From Rhodobacter sp. (GTDB taxonomy: Bacteria; Pseudomonadota; Alphaproteobacteria; Rhodobacterales; Rhodobacteraceae), in the NCBI GenBank assembly GCA_027482795.1, contig JAIXVS010000173.1:1-10471 (forward strand): a stretch of DNA of 10,471 nt, in the 5' to 3' direction. The notes beneath the pieces were generated by a model. That model did not search any database. It was not told where the DNA came from and saw only the letters and a list, made by a program, of their open reading frames with translations. The position numbers and the translations under genes are program-made. Shown here one piece after another: positions 1 through 6,838 of this stretch. How positions within the stretch are numbered: the stretch's first letter is position 1; each line of letters opens with the position of its first letter.

Positions 1-311
1 GCAGGCAGGGTGATTTGACGAAGTGATCTGTTATCGTACGCTTTCATCCAATTCAACAACTCGTCTTTGCGTTTCTCGCAGATCGCTTGGGGCGTTTCAC
101 GCCCCTCGCAAGGTTCGCAAAAGCCTTTCCAAAATTTAGCAGTTCCACATTTTGGGTAGCTAATTTTTTCCCCGTTTTCGCATGTATGTTCCCCATCAGC
201 GCAGGACATTAATCGATATGTTGGCTCACTGGCCGCACCATCGTCTGATTGGGAAAGGGCCTGCGTCGCAAACCCAAAAAACAGCAGGAAAACGGAAAAT
301 TTAGTTAGCAA
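1..311 (-). CDS. Partial gene for a small exported cysteine-rich protein, function unknown
   Basis: This reading frame on the minus strand is open from the left window edge (3' end missing) up to a stop at 348-350. The drawn start is a TTG at 309-311, preceded by a G-run five bases upstream; a CTG at 321-323 is another in-frame option, and there is no in-frame ATG. The visible 103 codons begin with a signal-peptide-like hydrophobic stretch (KFSVFLLFFGFATQALS), probably cut near ALS-Q. The exported part has six cysteines (residues 37, 44, 55, 65, 68, 78 counted from the TTG), including a CEPC pair, which suggests a disulfide-bonded periplasmic or secreted protein. I do not recognise a family. 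The stretch is clearly more AT-rich than the other genes and uses codons such as TTA, AGA and AAA more freely, so it may be a recent acquisition or an orphan gene. The real start may be disrupted; see the finding on the G5 run. Confidence 0.6.
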   Translation of the reverse strand, partial: MLTKFSVFLLFFGFATQALSQSDDGAASEPTYRLMSCADGEHTCENGEKISYPKCGTAKFWKGFCEPCEGRETPQAICEKRKDELLNWMKAYDNRSLRQITLP

Positions 312-430
312 GGCAGCCCCCAGTTTGACGATCCTTGTTTCGATGCATCATTTAGGGATGCGTCCTTACTAAGGCCCGTGATTCGCTCTGGCGAGTATCA
401 ATCAAGGTCTGCTCAAGCAAAAGTGGTAAA

Positions 431-445
431 TTAACCATAATTGAA
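431..445. promoter_or_regulatory. Possible CtrA-type binding site
   Basis: The bases read TTAA, seven bases, then TGAA. This is one mismatch from the CtrA consensus TTAA-N7-TTAA known from Caulobacter and other alphaproteobacteria, and the left half reads TTAACCAT, the extended form of that half-site. It lies about 80 bases upstream of the ATG at 351 and 120 bases upstream of the TTG at 311 that may start the cysteine-rich gene, and just past the 3' end of moaA. The surrounding sequence is AT-rich, so a chance match is quite possible. The rest of 348-471 shows no convincing gene. Confidence 0.25.
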
Positions 446-471
446 AAAACCGAGGTTCCTGCGCGCGGCCT

Positions 472-1503
472 TCACCCCCCCGTATGGCTCATATGTCGAG
501 GCATCTGGCCTTTGACGGCGCCCGCACCCGCAAGCGCGGGCGCACGGGTGTAATCAAAATCATGCCCCTTGGGCTTGCGGGCAATGGCTGCGCGGATCGC
601 GGCGGTCAGGGCTGCGTCATCGCTGCTGGCCCGCAACGGCGCGCGCAGATCGGCCATGTCGTTCTGGCCAAGGCACATATACAATTGCCCCGTGCAGGTG
701 GCGCGCACGCGGTTGCAGCTTTCGCAGAAATTATGCGTCAGCGGCGTGATAAAGCCAATCTGCTGGCCCGTGGCATCCAGCCGCACATAGCGCGCAGGCC
801 CGCCCGTGCGCAGCGGCAACTCGGTCATGCCATAGCGGGCCGCAAGGCGCGCGCGCAGATCCGTCAGCGGCCAGTACTGGCCAAGGCGCAGCGCATCGCC
901 CATATCCTCTCCCATCGGCATAACTTCGATAAAGGTCAGATCATGGCCCGCCTTAGCGCACCAATCGGTCAGGGTGAAAAGCTCATCCTCATTCACGCCT
1001 TTCAGCGCCACGGTGTTGATTTTCACCCGCATCCCCGCAGCCTGCGCCGCAGCGATCCCATCTAAAACAGGGCCAAGTTTGCCCCAACGGGTGATGGCGG
1101 CGAATTTATCGGCATCCAACGTGTCCAGCGAGACGTTGATCCGCCGCACCCCGCAGGCCGCCAGATCATCGGCATAGCGCGCCAGTTGGCTGCCATTGGT
1201 GGTCAGCGTCAAATCCTCCAGCGCGCCGCTGGCCAAATGGCGGCTAAGCGATTGAAACAGCGTCATAATCCCCTTGCGCACCAGCGGCTCGCCGCCCGTG
1301 ATGCGCAGCTTGCGCACGCCAAGGGCGATAAAGGCGCTGGATAGGCGGTCCAGCTCTTCCAGCGTCAGCAAATCGGCGCGCGGCAGAAACTGCATCGCCT
1401 CGGACATGCAATAGGTGCAGCGAAAATCGCAGCGATCTGTCACCGACAGGCGCAGATAAGTGATGGCGCGCGCGAATGGGTCAATAAGGGGGGCGTTTTG
1501 CAT
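472..1503 (-). CDS. moaA: GTP 3',8-cyclase MoaA (molybdenum cofactor biosynthesis)
   Basis: MoaA is a cytoplasmic radical SAM enzyme that turns GTP into 3',8-cyclo-7,8-dihydroguanosine triphosphate, which MoaC then converts to cyclic pyranopterin monophosphate. The 343-residue length fits the family. The N-terminal radical SAM cluster motif CxxxCxxC is at C25, C29 and C32 (DRCDFRCTYC), followed by the SAM-binding GGEP at 70-73. The C-terminal substrate-binding cluster is a canonical CX2CX13C at C260, C263 and C277. The protein ends in Gly-Gly (MSHTGG), matching the conserved C-terminal GG tail required for activity in this family; the usual I before it is T here. The ATG start is preceded by AGG about nine bases upstream. 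No moaB, moaC, moaE or moeA gene is in view, so it stands alone. It is transcribed away from the lipoprotein gene at 1659, with a degenerate 7-bp tandem repeat upstream. Confidence 0.97.
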   Translation of the reverse strand: MQNAPLIDPFARAITYLRLSVTDRCDFRCTYCMSEAMQFLPRADLLTLEELDRLSSAFIALGVRKLRITGGEPLVRKGIMTLFQSLSRHLASGALEDLTLTTNGSQLARYADDLAACGVRRINVSLDTLDADKFAAITRWGKLGPVLDGIAAAQAAGMRVKINTVALKGVNEDELFTLTDWCAKAGHDLTFIEVMPMGEDMGDALRLGQYWPLTDLRARLAARYGMTELPLRTGGPARYVRLDATGQQIGFITPLTHNFCESCNRVRATCTGQLYMCLGQNDMADLRAPLRASSDDAALTAAIRAAIARKPKGHDFDYTRAPALAGAGAVKGQMPRHMSHTGG

Positions 1504-1543
1504 GGGCCCAACCTAAGGCCCCCGCGCGGCCCCCGCAAGCCCC

Positions 1544-1599
1544 AGACTCCAGACCCGAGACTCCAGACCCCAGACGCGAGGGCACAGACGCAAGCCAAA
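1544..1599. repeat. Degenerate 7-bp tandem repeat (AGACNCN)
   Basis: Reading in sevens from 1544 gives AGACTCC, AGACCCG, AGACTCC, AGACCCC, AGACGCG, AGGGCAC, AGACGCA and AGCCAAA. The first four form two copies of a 14-bp unit, and the array then decays. It lies in the intergenic region between the divergent moaA and lipoprotein genes, about 40 bases upstream of the moaA start. No function can be assigned. Candidates are slipped-strand expansion or a spacer in the moaA promoter region. Confidence 0.75.
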
Positions 1600-1631
1600 G
1601 TTGCAAGTCCCCGTTGCTGCCTCTTGCGAGG

Positions 1632-1646
1632 GGGGCATTTTGCCCC
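1632..1646. other. Small hairpin in front of the lipoprotein gene
   Basis: GGGGCA (1632-1637), a TTT loop and TGCCCC (1641-1646) form a perfect 6-bp stem. It ends two bases before the AGG that probably serves as ribosome-binding site for the gene at 1659. It could affect translation initiation, or act as a weak terminator without a T-run. Function is inference only. Confidence 0.4.
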
Positions 1647-1658
1647 TAGGTTCAAACC

Positions 1659-2111
1659 ATGAAACGCATCATCCTTGCCCTGTGCCTGATCTTGCCCTTG
1701 TCCGCCTGCGCAGGGGCGTGGAGCAAGACCAAATCTTGGCTTCTGCCCCGCCCCGAGGATAGCAGCCTGCGCGCGCTGACCACGGGCGGGCAAAGCGCCG
1801 CCGCGCTGGACGTGGTGACCGAAGCCCAAAAAGCCGCCGCCGTGGCCGCCCCCAATACTGGCCAAACGCCCAGCCAAGTTTTAGGCATTGTCAGTGTCGC
1901 CTTAGGAAGCCCAGCCGAACCCGGCCTGTGGCTGAAATCAAATCTGCTCGCCGCCCCCAGCAAAGGCCGCGCTGTGCTGGCCAATGGCGCGGGCGTCAAT
2001 GTTGATCTGCTGCCCGCTGCTGGGGCGGCAACGCTGTCGTTTTCGGCCTATCGCGCGCTGGGGCTGGCCCTAACAGATTTGCCCCAAGTGCAGGTCTTGG
2101 CCCTGCCCTAA
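1659..2111 (+). CDS. Small predicted lipoprotein, function unknown
   Basis: The 150-residue product begins with a lipoprotein signal peptide: MKR, a hydrophobic stretch, then the lipobox LSAC with the lipidated Cys at residue 17. The mature protein should be anchored to a membrane on its periplasmic side. The middle (about 20-70) is Ala-rich and low in complexity. The C-terminal half, from about residue 75, looks like a small folded domain (SVALGSPAEPGLWLKS, later ALTDLPQVQVLAL). From memory it resembles short Rhodobacterales lipoproteins that some databases mislabel 'D-galactarate dehydratase'; I do not support that enzymatic name, as the protein is far too short. The ATG has AGG about ten bases upstream. 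Its stop codon is followed after two bases by the five-hairpin element at 2114-2277. Confidence 0.8.
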   Translation: MKRIILALCLILPLSACAGAWSKTKSWLLPRPEDSSLRALTTGGQSAAALDVVTEAQKAAAVAAPNTGQTPSQVLGIVSVALGSPAEPGLWLKSNLLAAPSKGRAVLANGAGVNVDLLPAAGAATLSFSAYRALGLALTDLPQVQVLALP

Positions 2112-2113
2112 AA

Positions 2114-2277
2114 GGGGGGGCTCGCCCCCCCCAGTTGCTAAAGCACAGCTTTAGCAACCTCCCCCCGAGGATATTTTTAGAGCAAGGAAGCAGGCAAACC
2201 GTCTGCCCCTTCCTAACTCTGCAAATACCTTGGGGGGAGCGGCTTTGCTGGCAAAGACGCAGGGGGGCTAGCCCCCC
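2114..2277. repeat. Composite five-hairpin intergenic element, copy A (likely bidirectional terminator)
   Basis: From left to right: a G7/C8 hairpin with CTCG loop (2114-2132); a perfect 11-bp stem with ACA loop (GTTGCTAAAGC, 2134-2144, with 2148-2158); an imperfect long palindrome (2161-2237) whose left arm contains CCCCGAGGATATTTTT and GAGCAAGGAAG; a short CTTTGC/GCAAAG hairpin (2244-2256); and GGGGGG CTAG CCCCCC (2262-2277), which reaches into the stop codon of the alkylation-repair gene. It fills the space between two convergent genes, so bidirectional termination is a natural role. Its long palindrome is the reverse complement of copy B at 7606-7680. The right arm is more diverged than the left. 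Confidence 0.8.
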
Positions 2278-2996
2278 TACAGCGCCAGCCCCGCGCGCAG
2301 GTCTTCAGGAAGGTATTGCGCCGCCTCTTTGCGGGCAAAAGCCTTCATATAGGGGCCATGTTCGGCCAGAAAGGCCGCCGTGCGCGCGCCGTCGTGTTTG
2401 GACAGATCGCGCAGCCACCATGCGACGACCTTTTGCATAAACCAGTCGCGGTCGGGCACATACAGCGCCGCCCAGTCCAAAATCCGCTCGCGAATGGCGC
2501 TGTCTTCGGGTTTGGGATGGTTGATTTTCGCCCATGGCAGGGTGGCGACAAGGGCGGCGCGGCGCATCCACATCAGGGGCGATACTGTCCAATCTTCGAT
2601 CACGTCCAGCCGCTGCGGATTTGCCACAAGGCGCTTTTGCAGCGCAATACAGGCGTGATCGGCCAGCGCCCAAGCGTCAAACTGCGGCGCCCAGGTGCAG
2701 ATTAAATCAAAGGCGGGGGTATCACCCTCTTTCATCCGCGCTTGGGTCAGCAGTTTGCAGGCGGCGACGCGGGCTTCGTGGATATTGCTGTCCCAGAGGC
2801 CCGCGGCCAAATCCACCCGCGCCAAAACGTCCATCTCGGCGCGCCATGCGTCAGTGAAATCTTCGACCTGCGGCACGGGAATGCCCAAATAGGGGCGGTC
2901 TACCTTGTGGTAGGCGGCCATTTCGGCGGCTTTTTCGGGGTTGGCTGCGCCGTTCAGGGCAGCAAGGGCGGCTTTCAGCATTTCGGGGCCTTTCAC
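2277..2996 (-). CDS. AlkD-like DNA alkylation repair protein
   Basis: The 239-residue product looks like the DNA alkylation repair family (AlkC/AlkD type, HEAT-like helical repeats), whose members remove alkylated purines such as 3-methyladenine or 7-methylguanine as monofunctional glycosylases. Visible features: a helical protein throughout; WALAD with W109 and D113, matching in spacing and numbering the Trp and catalytic Asp I recall for Bacillus cereus AlkD (W-x-L-x-D); WMRRAAL at 143-149; KVVAWWLRDLSK at 189-200; and ARKEAAQYLP near the C-terminus. The drawn start is GTG at 2994-2996, with a G-rich ribosome site (GAGGGGG) about five bases upstream. An ATG five codons later (2979-2981), with AAAGG seven bases before it, is a real alternative. 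The gene follows the DUF3833-like gene by 42 bases and is probably last in the glmU operon. Members without glycosylase activity exist, so activity is inferred. Confidence 0.85.
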   Translation of the reverse strand: MKGPEMLKAALAALNGAANPEKAAEMAAYHKVDRPYLGIPVPQVEDFTDAWRAEMDVLARVDLAAGLWDSNIHEARVAACKLLTQARMKEGDTPAFDLICTWAPQFDAWALADHACIALQKRLVANPQRLDVIEDWTVSPLMWMRRAALVATLPWAKINHPKPEDSAIRERILDWAALYVPDRDWFMQKVVAWWLRDLSKHDGARTAAFLAEHGPYMKAFARKEAAQYLPEDLRAGLAL

Positions 2997-3005
2997 AGAT
3001 GCCCC

Positions 3006-3037
3006 CTCTTGCCGCCCCTTCGCTTTGCGCGCAAGAG
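3006..3037. other. Hairpin between the DUF3833-like and alkylation-repair genes
   Basis: CTCTTGC (3006-3012) and GCAAGAG (3031-3037) are perfect complements around an 18-base loop. In the minus-strand mRNA the distal arm runs into the G-rich ribosome-binding site of the alkylation-repair gene, so folding could partly mask it. There is no T-run, so it is unlikely to be a strong terminator. Whether it matters is inference. Confidence 0.35.
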
Positions 3038-3038
3038 T

Positions 3039-3596
3039 TTAGCGCTGAATTTTAAACTGCACTTTCGCCACAGGCAGACCCCAGCGCGTGACAATCGCAT
3101 CATTGATGATCAGACCACCCCCCGTATCATAAATCACATCCGAAAAACCCAGCCGCGTTGTGCCCGAGGGCGAGACGAAATCGGCCGTATAGGTCAAGCG
3201 GATTACGCCGTCTTCTTCGATCACTTCGGCGGTTCCAACGGTATCTTCGCGCTTGCCCGTCCAGCGGACAGTTCCGTCATTTTGGGGGGCCATCTCATCA
3301 AACACCCAAGTCAGGCGGTTTTTATCGCCATCGTCATAGATGAAATCTTCCACAACAGTCAGACGGCGCGCGCCTGTTTGGCCCGTGACGGTTCCGTTCA
3401 GCAGCGCGGTAAAGCGCCGCTGATCCCCCGTCAGCCAGACTTTGAACTCGCCCACCCCCGTCGCGCGCCCTGAAAACGCATCAACCAAGGTCAACGGTGC
3501 AGCGGGGGACTTTGGCGCGGCGGGCCTTGAGGCGCAGCTTGTCAGGGCAAGCCCGCCCAAGACAATCCCGCCCGCCAAAAATAAACGTCTTTTCAT
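3039..3596 (-). CDS. DUF3833-like lipoprotein
   Basis: I chose the ATG at 3594-3596, giving 185 residues, because AAAGGGAG lies eight bases upstream. A GTG three codons earlier (3603-3605) would overlap that ribosome site. The N-terminus has RR, a hydrophobic stretch and the lipobox LTSC, with the lipidated Cys at residue 21, so the protein should be a membrane-anchored lipoprotein. The rest resembles DUF3833, judged from recalled family patterns: a start like DAFSGRATGVGEF, a middle VVEDFIYDDGDKNRLTWVF and the block WTGKREDTVGTAEV. It is probably a beta-rich, lipocalin-like fold. The biochemical role of the family is not established. It lies 46 bases after glmS on the same strand with no clear terminator between, so it is probably transcribed with glmUS. 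A link to the envelope is reasonable but unproven. Confidence 0.8.
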   Translation of the reverse strand: MKRRLFLAGGIVLGGLALTSCASRPAAPKSPAAPLTLVDAFSGRATGVGEFKVWLTGDQRRFTALLNGTVTGQTGARRLTVVEDFIYDDGDKNRLTWVFDEMAPQNDGTVRWTGKREDTVGTAEVIEEDGVIRLTYTADFVSPSGTTRLGFSDVIYDTGGGLIINDAIVTRWGLPVAKVQFKIQR

Positions 3597-3642
3597 GCCG
3601 CGCACTCCCTTTATTCTGATACGCGCGGGGCGGGGCGGTGGA

Positions 3643-5457
3643 TCACTCCACCGTCACCGATTTGGCCAGATTGCGCGGCTGGTCAATATCGGTACCCTTG
3701 GCCATGGCGGTGTGATAGGCCAGCAGCTGCGCGGGCAGGGCGTACAGGATGGGGGCTGCCAAATCACCCGCCGCAGGCAACTCCAGTACCCCCGCCGTGC
3801 CCGCGCGTGCCGATTCTGCGCCAGCCGCATCGGTAATCAGATGCACCCGCCCGTGCCGCGCCATCACCTCTTGCATGTTCGACACGGTTTTGTCGAACAA
3901 TCGGTCATGCGGGGCAAAGACCACCACGGGCAGGTTAGGGTCGATCAGCGCGATGGGGCCGTGTTTTAACTCGCCGCTGGCATAAGCCTCGGCATGGATA
4001 TAGGACAGCTCTTTCATCTTCAGCGCAGCCTCTAGCGCCGTGGCAAACATCACGCCGCGCCCCAGAAACAGCACCGAAGGGGCAGGGGCCAGCATGCCCG
4101 CCATTGCGGCAATCTGGCTGTCCAAGCCCAAGGTTTGGCGCATCAAATCGGGCACGGCGCGCAAGTCGGCAACATGGGCGCGGATGCTGGCCTCGTCCAG
4201 TGCGCCCTTGGCGCGAGCGGCGTGCAGGGCCAGAAGGGCCAATACTGTCAGCTGGTTCGTATAGGCTTTGGTCGAGGCGACCGATACCTCGATCCCCGCC
4301 AAAATCGCCAGCGCAAGGTCGGATTCGCGCGCAATGCTAGACGTGCCAACATTGACCAAAGACAGCACCATATCGGCGCGGCCAGTTGCATAGCGCAGGG
4401 CCGCCAGCGTGTCGGCGGTTTCCCCTGATTGGCTGACGAACACGGCCAAGGTGCGCGGCGCAATCGGCGGCTCGCGATAGCGGAATTCGGATGCCACATC
4501 CACCTCGCAGGGGATGCGGGCGATTTGTTCGAACCAATATTTCGCCGTTAGGCAAGAATAAAACCCCGTGCCGCAGGCCACCATCACCACGCGGTCAAAT
4601 CGCGAAAAGTCCAAGGCATCGGGGAATACAGGCAGACCATTGGGGGCATAACGCGCCAGCGCCTCGGCCATGACAACGGGCTGCTCATGAATTTCCTTGG
4701 TCATGAAATGCTTATGCCCTGCCTTGTCGATGACAGTGCTTTGCGTTTCAATCCGCTGTTTGGCGCGGTTTGCCAGCGCGCCCCGCGCATCGATTATTTC
4801 GGCCCCCGCGCGGGTGACAAAGGCGATATCGCCCTCTTCTAGATACGTGATCTGATCGGTCATCGGCGCTAGGGCAATGGCATCACTGCCCACAAACATC
4901 TCGCCATCCCCGTGGCCAATGGCCAAAGGGCTGCCCTTGCGCGCGGCGATCATCAGATCATCCTCGCCCGAAAACAAAAAGAGCAGGGCAAAGGCCCCGT
5001 CCAAATCGGCCACAGTGGCCTGCACAGCCGCGCGCGCATCCATCCCTTGGCCCATGTAATGCGCGCACAGCATCGCAACCGTTTCGGTATCGGTATCGGT
5101 GCTGGGCAGCAGGCCATGAATGCTAAGCTTTTCGCGCAGGGCGCGGAAATTTTCGATGATGCCGTTATGCACCACTGTCACGGGGCCGCTGGCATGGGGA
5201 TGGGCATTGTTTTCCGTGGCAGCGCCATGCGTGGCCCAGCGGGTATGCCCAATGCCCGCATGGCCCGCCAAAGGGTGATGCACAAGCAAATCGGACAGAT
5301 GTACAAGCTTTCCCACCGCGCGGCGGCGATCTAATTTCCCGCCATTCACAGTGGCAATTCCAGCAGAATCATAGCCGCGATATTCAAGGCGTTTCAGCGA
5401 TTCCACCAGCAAAGGTGCCACTTCGTGATTTCCCAGTACCCCGATAATTCCGCACAT
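3643..5457 (-). CDS. glmS: Glutamine--fructose-6-phosphate aminotransferase (isomerizing) GlmS
   Basis: GlmS is the cytoplasmic enzyme that makes glucosamine-6-phosphate from fructose-6-phosphate and glutamine, the first committed step to UDP-GlcNAc. Its 604 residues match the family (E. coli about 609). The start MCGIIGV exposes the catalytic Cys after removal of Met. The glutaminase domain (about 1-240) shows YRGYDSAG (26-33), GIGHTRWATHG (68-78) and HNGIIEN (98-103). The isomerase half has two SIS domains: ACGTGF near 294-299, SQSGETADT (342-350), STKAYTNQ (395-402) and KELSYIHAEAYASGELKHG (482-500). The C-terminus DQPRNLAKSVTVE is canonical. The ATG follows the glmU stop after one base (TGA-A-ATG), with a GGGG ribosome site inside the end of glmU, so translation is likely coupled. 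That spacing leaves no room for a glmS ribozyme. Confidence 0.98.
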   Translation of the reverse strand: MCGIIGVLGNHEVAPLLVESLKRLEYRGYDSAGIATVNGGKLDRRRAVGKLVHLSDLLVHHPLAGHAGIGHTRWATHGAATENNAHPHASGPVTVVHNGIIENFRALREKLSIHGLLPSTDTDTETVAMLCAHYMGQGMDARAAVQATVADLDGAFALLFLFSGEDDLMIAARKGSPLAIGHGDGEMFVGSDAIALAPMTDQITYLEEGDIAFVTRAGAEIIDARGALANRAKQRIETQSTVIDKAGHKHFMTKEIHEQPVVMAEALARYAPNGLPVFPDALDFSRFDRVVMVACGTGFYSCLTAKYWFEQIARIPCEVDVASEFRYREPPIAPRTLAVFVSQSGETADTLAALRYATGRADMVLSLVNVGTSSIARESDLALAILAGIEVSVASTKAYTNQLTVLALLALHAARAKGALDEASIRAHVADLRAVPDLMRQTLGLDSQIAAMAGMLAPAPSVLFLGRGVMFATALEAALKMKELSYIHAEAYASGELKHGPIALIDPNLPVVVFAPHDRLFDKTVSNMQEVMARHGRVHLITDAAGAESARAGTAGVLELPAAGDLAAPILYALPAQLLAYHTAMAKGTDIDQPRNLAKSVTVE

Positions 5458-5458
5458 T

Positions 5459-6811
5459 TCACTGCCCCTTTTGTTGTTTTTCTTTGATGGATTTTAACTT
5501 TTCGAACAATTTTGGCGCAAGCCCCGCTTTGTTCACCTGTTTGGCGCGCCCCAAGGCGATGGCCTCATCTGGCACGTCCTCGGTGATCACGCTGCCTGAC
5601 CCCGTCAGCGCACCGTGGCCCACGCGAACGGGCGCGACCAGCATCGTATCGCTGCCGATAAAGGCATTGCGGCCAATCACCGTGCGGTGCTTCATCACAC
5701 CGTCATAGTTGCAAGTCACTGTTCCTGCACCAATATTTGTAAACTCGCCCACGTCGGCATCGCCCAAATAGGTCAAATGACCTACTTTCACACCTTCGTC
5801 CAAAATCGCATTCTTAATCTCGACAAAGTTGCCAACATGCACATCTTCGGCCAATTCCGCCCCCGTGCGCAGGCGGGCAAAAGGGCCAACATGCGCGCCG
5901 CGCGAGATATGGCAGCCTTCCAAATGGCAAAATCCCTTCACCTCGGCCCCCGATTCAATGGTTACCCCGCGCCCCATCAGCACATTGGGGCCAATGATGG
6001 CATCGCGGCCAATATGGGTGTCGATGGCGAAAAACACGGTTTCGGGCGCGGTTAGCGTCACGCCATTGTCCAGCGCCTCTGCGCGCGCGCGGGCCTGAAA
6101 GGCAGCTTCGGCGCGGGCAAGTTCGGCGCGGGTGTTGATGCCCATCGTCTCGGCCTCATCGCACAGCACAATGCCTGCACTAAGCCCCTCGGCGCGGGCC
6201 ATGCCTATGATGTCGGTCAGATAATATTCACCCGCCGCATTGTCGTTTTTCAGCGCGCCGACAAGGCGCATCAAAACTTGAACATCGGCGCAAATAACGC
6301 CAGAGTTGCAAAGCGTTATCGCGCGTTCTTCATCTGATGCATCCTTATACTCCACAATTTTTTCCAGCGCCTCGCCCTGCGCCACAAGCCGCCCATAACG
6401 GCCAGGATCGGCGGCATGAAAGCCCAGAACAATCACCGAATGCTTGGCCCGTGCGTGCTGCATGGCGGCCAAAGTTTCGGGGCGAATAAACGGGGTGTCG
6501 CCATACAAAACAAAAGCATCCCCCGTGGCATCTGCCAACAACGGCGCGGCCTTCGCCACGGCATGGCCTGTGCCAAGCTGCGGCTCTTGCAGCACGCATT
6601 CGCAGGCAGGGTCAAAACCAGCGGCACTGGCCGCGACCGCGTCTGCCCCATGGCCCGTGACCACAACGATGCGGGCAGGCTCCAGCGAGGCACCCGCCAG
6701 CAGCGCATGATGCAGCAAAGGCGCGCTGGCAACATGATGCAACACTTTGGGTAGATCGGAATTCATCCGCGTGCCCATGCCTGCGGCCAAAACAATTAGG
6801 GAAACCGTCAT
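5459..6811 (-). CDS. glmU: Bifunctional UDP-GlcNAc pyrophosphorylase / glucosamine-1-phosphate acetyltransferase GlmU
   Basis: GlmU acetylates glucosamine-1-phosphate with acetyl-CoA and then couples the product to UTP, giving UDP-GlcNAc for peptidoglycan and lipopolysaccharide. The 450-residue length is normal. The N-terminal uridyltransferase domain (about 1-230) has LAAGMGTRM (8-16) with K22 of SDLPKV, YGDTP (103-107) and GEYYLTDI (194-201). The C-terminal left-handed beta-helix (about 250-430) shows hexapeptide repeats, GNFVEIKN (327-334), and GHLTYLGDA with H345 as the likely catalytic base, followed by IGAGTVTCNYDG (360-371). The C-terminus is a short Lys/Gln-rich tail. The ATG has GAGG four bases and AAGGA about ten bases upstream. 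It is first in a minus-strand unit with glmS. The intermediate phosphoglucosamine mutase gene glmM is not in the window. Confidence 0.98.
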   Translation of the reverse strand: MTVSLIVLAAGMGTRMNSDLPKVLHHVASAPLLHHALLAGASLEPARIVVVTGHGADAVAASAAGFDPACECVLQEPQLGTGHAVAKAAPLLADATGDAFVLYGDTPFIRPETLAAMQHARAKHSVIVLGFHAADPGRYGRLVAQGEALEKIVEYKDASDEERAITLCNSGVICADVQVLMRLVGALKNDNAAGEYYLTDIIGMARAEGLSAGIVLCDEAETMGINTRAELARAEAAFQARARAEALDNGVTLTAPETVFFAIDTHIGRDAIIGPNVLMGRGVTIESGAEVKGFCHLEGCHISRGAHVGPFARLRTGAELAEDVHVGNFVEIKNAILDEGVKVGHLTYLGDADVGEFTNIGAGTVTCNYDGVMKHRTVIGRNAFIGSDTMLVAPVRVGHGALTGSGSVITEDVPDEAIALGRAKQVNKAGLAPKLFEKLKSIKEKQQKGQ

Positions 6812-6838
6812 TGCGCCTCTTTCCTTTTGCTCGGCCCC

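Noticed and set aside
361..420. Sigma-70 promoter for the cysteine-rich gene
   Set aside because: Possible hexamers such as GATACT exist on the minus strand, but no pairing with acceptable spacing and a good -35 was convincing.
443..470. Intrinsic terminator after moaA
   Set aside because: There is a T6 run on the minus strand (CGGTTTTTTC), but the only stem I can draw before it is about three base pairs.
484..1065. Plus-strand open frame of 193 codons
   Set aside because: It lies entirely inside moaA on the opposite strand, has no recognisable motif and is an antisense by-product of GC-rich codon use.
1440..1877. Minus-strand frame of 145 codons across the moaA start and lipoprotein start
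   Set aside because: It crosses the 7-bp repeat, giving a repetitive GSGVW-type product, and overlaps two well-supported genes; it is a shadow.
2742..3473. Plus-strand frame of 243 codons
   Set aside because: It is antisense to the alkylation-repair and DUF3833-like genes, both supported by motifs, and its product has no family features.
5455..5461. Search for a glmS ribozyme or leader upstream of glmS
   Set aside because: Only one base separates the glmU stop from the glmS start, so there is no untranslated leader to hold a ribozyme.
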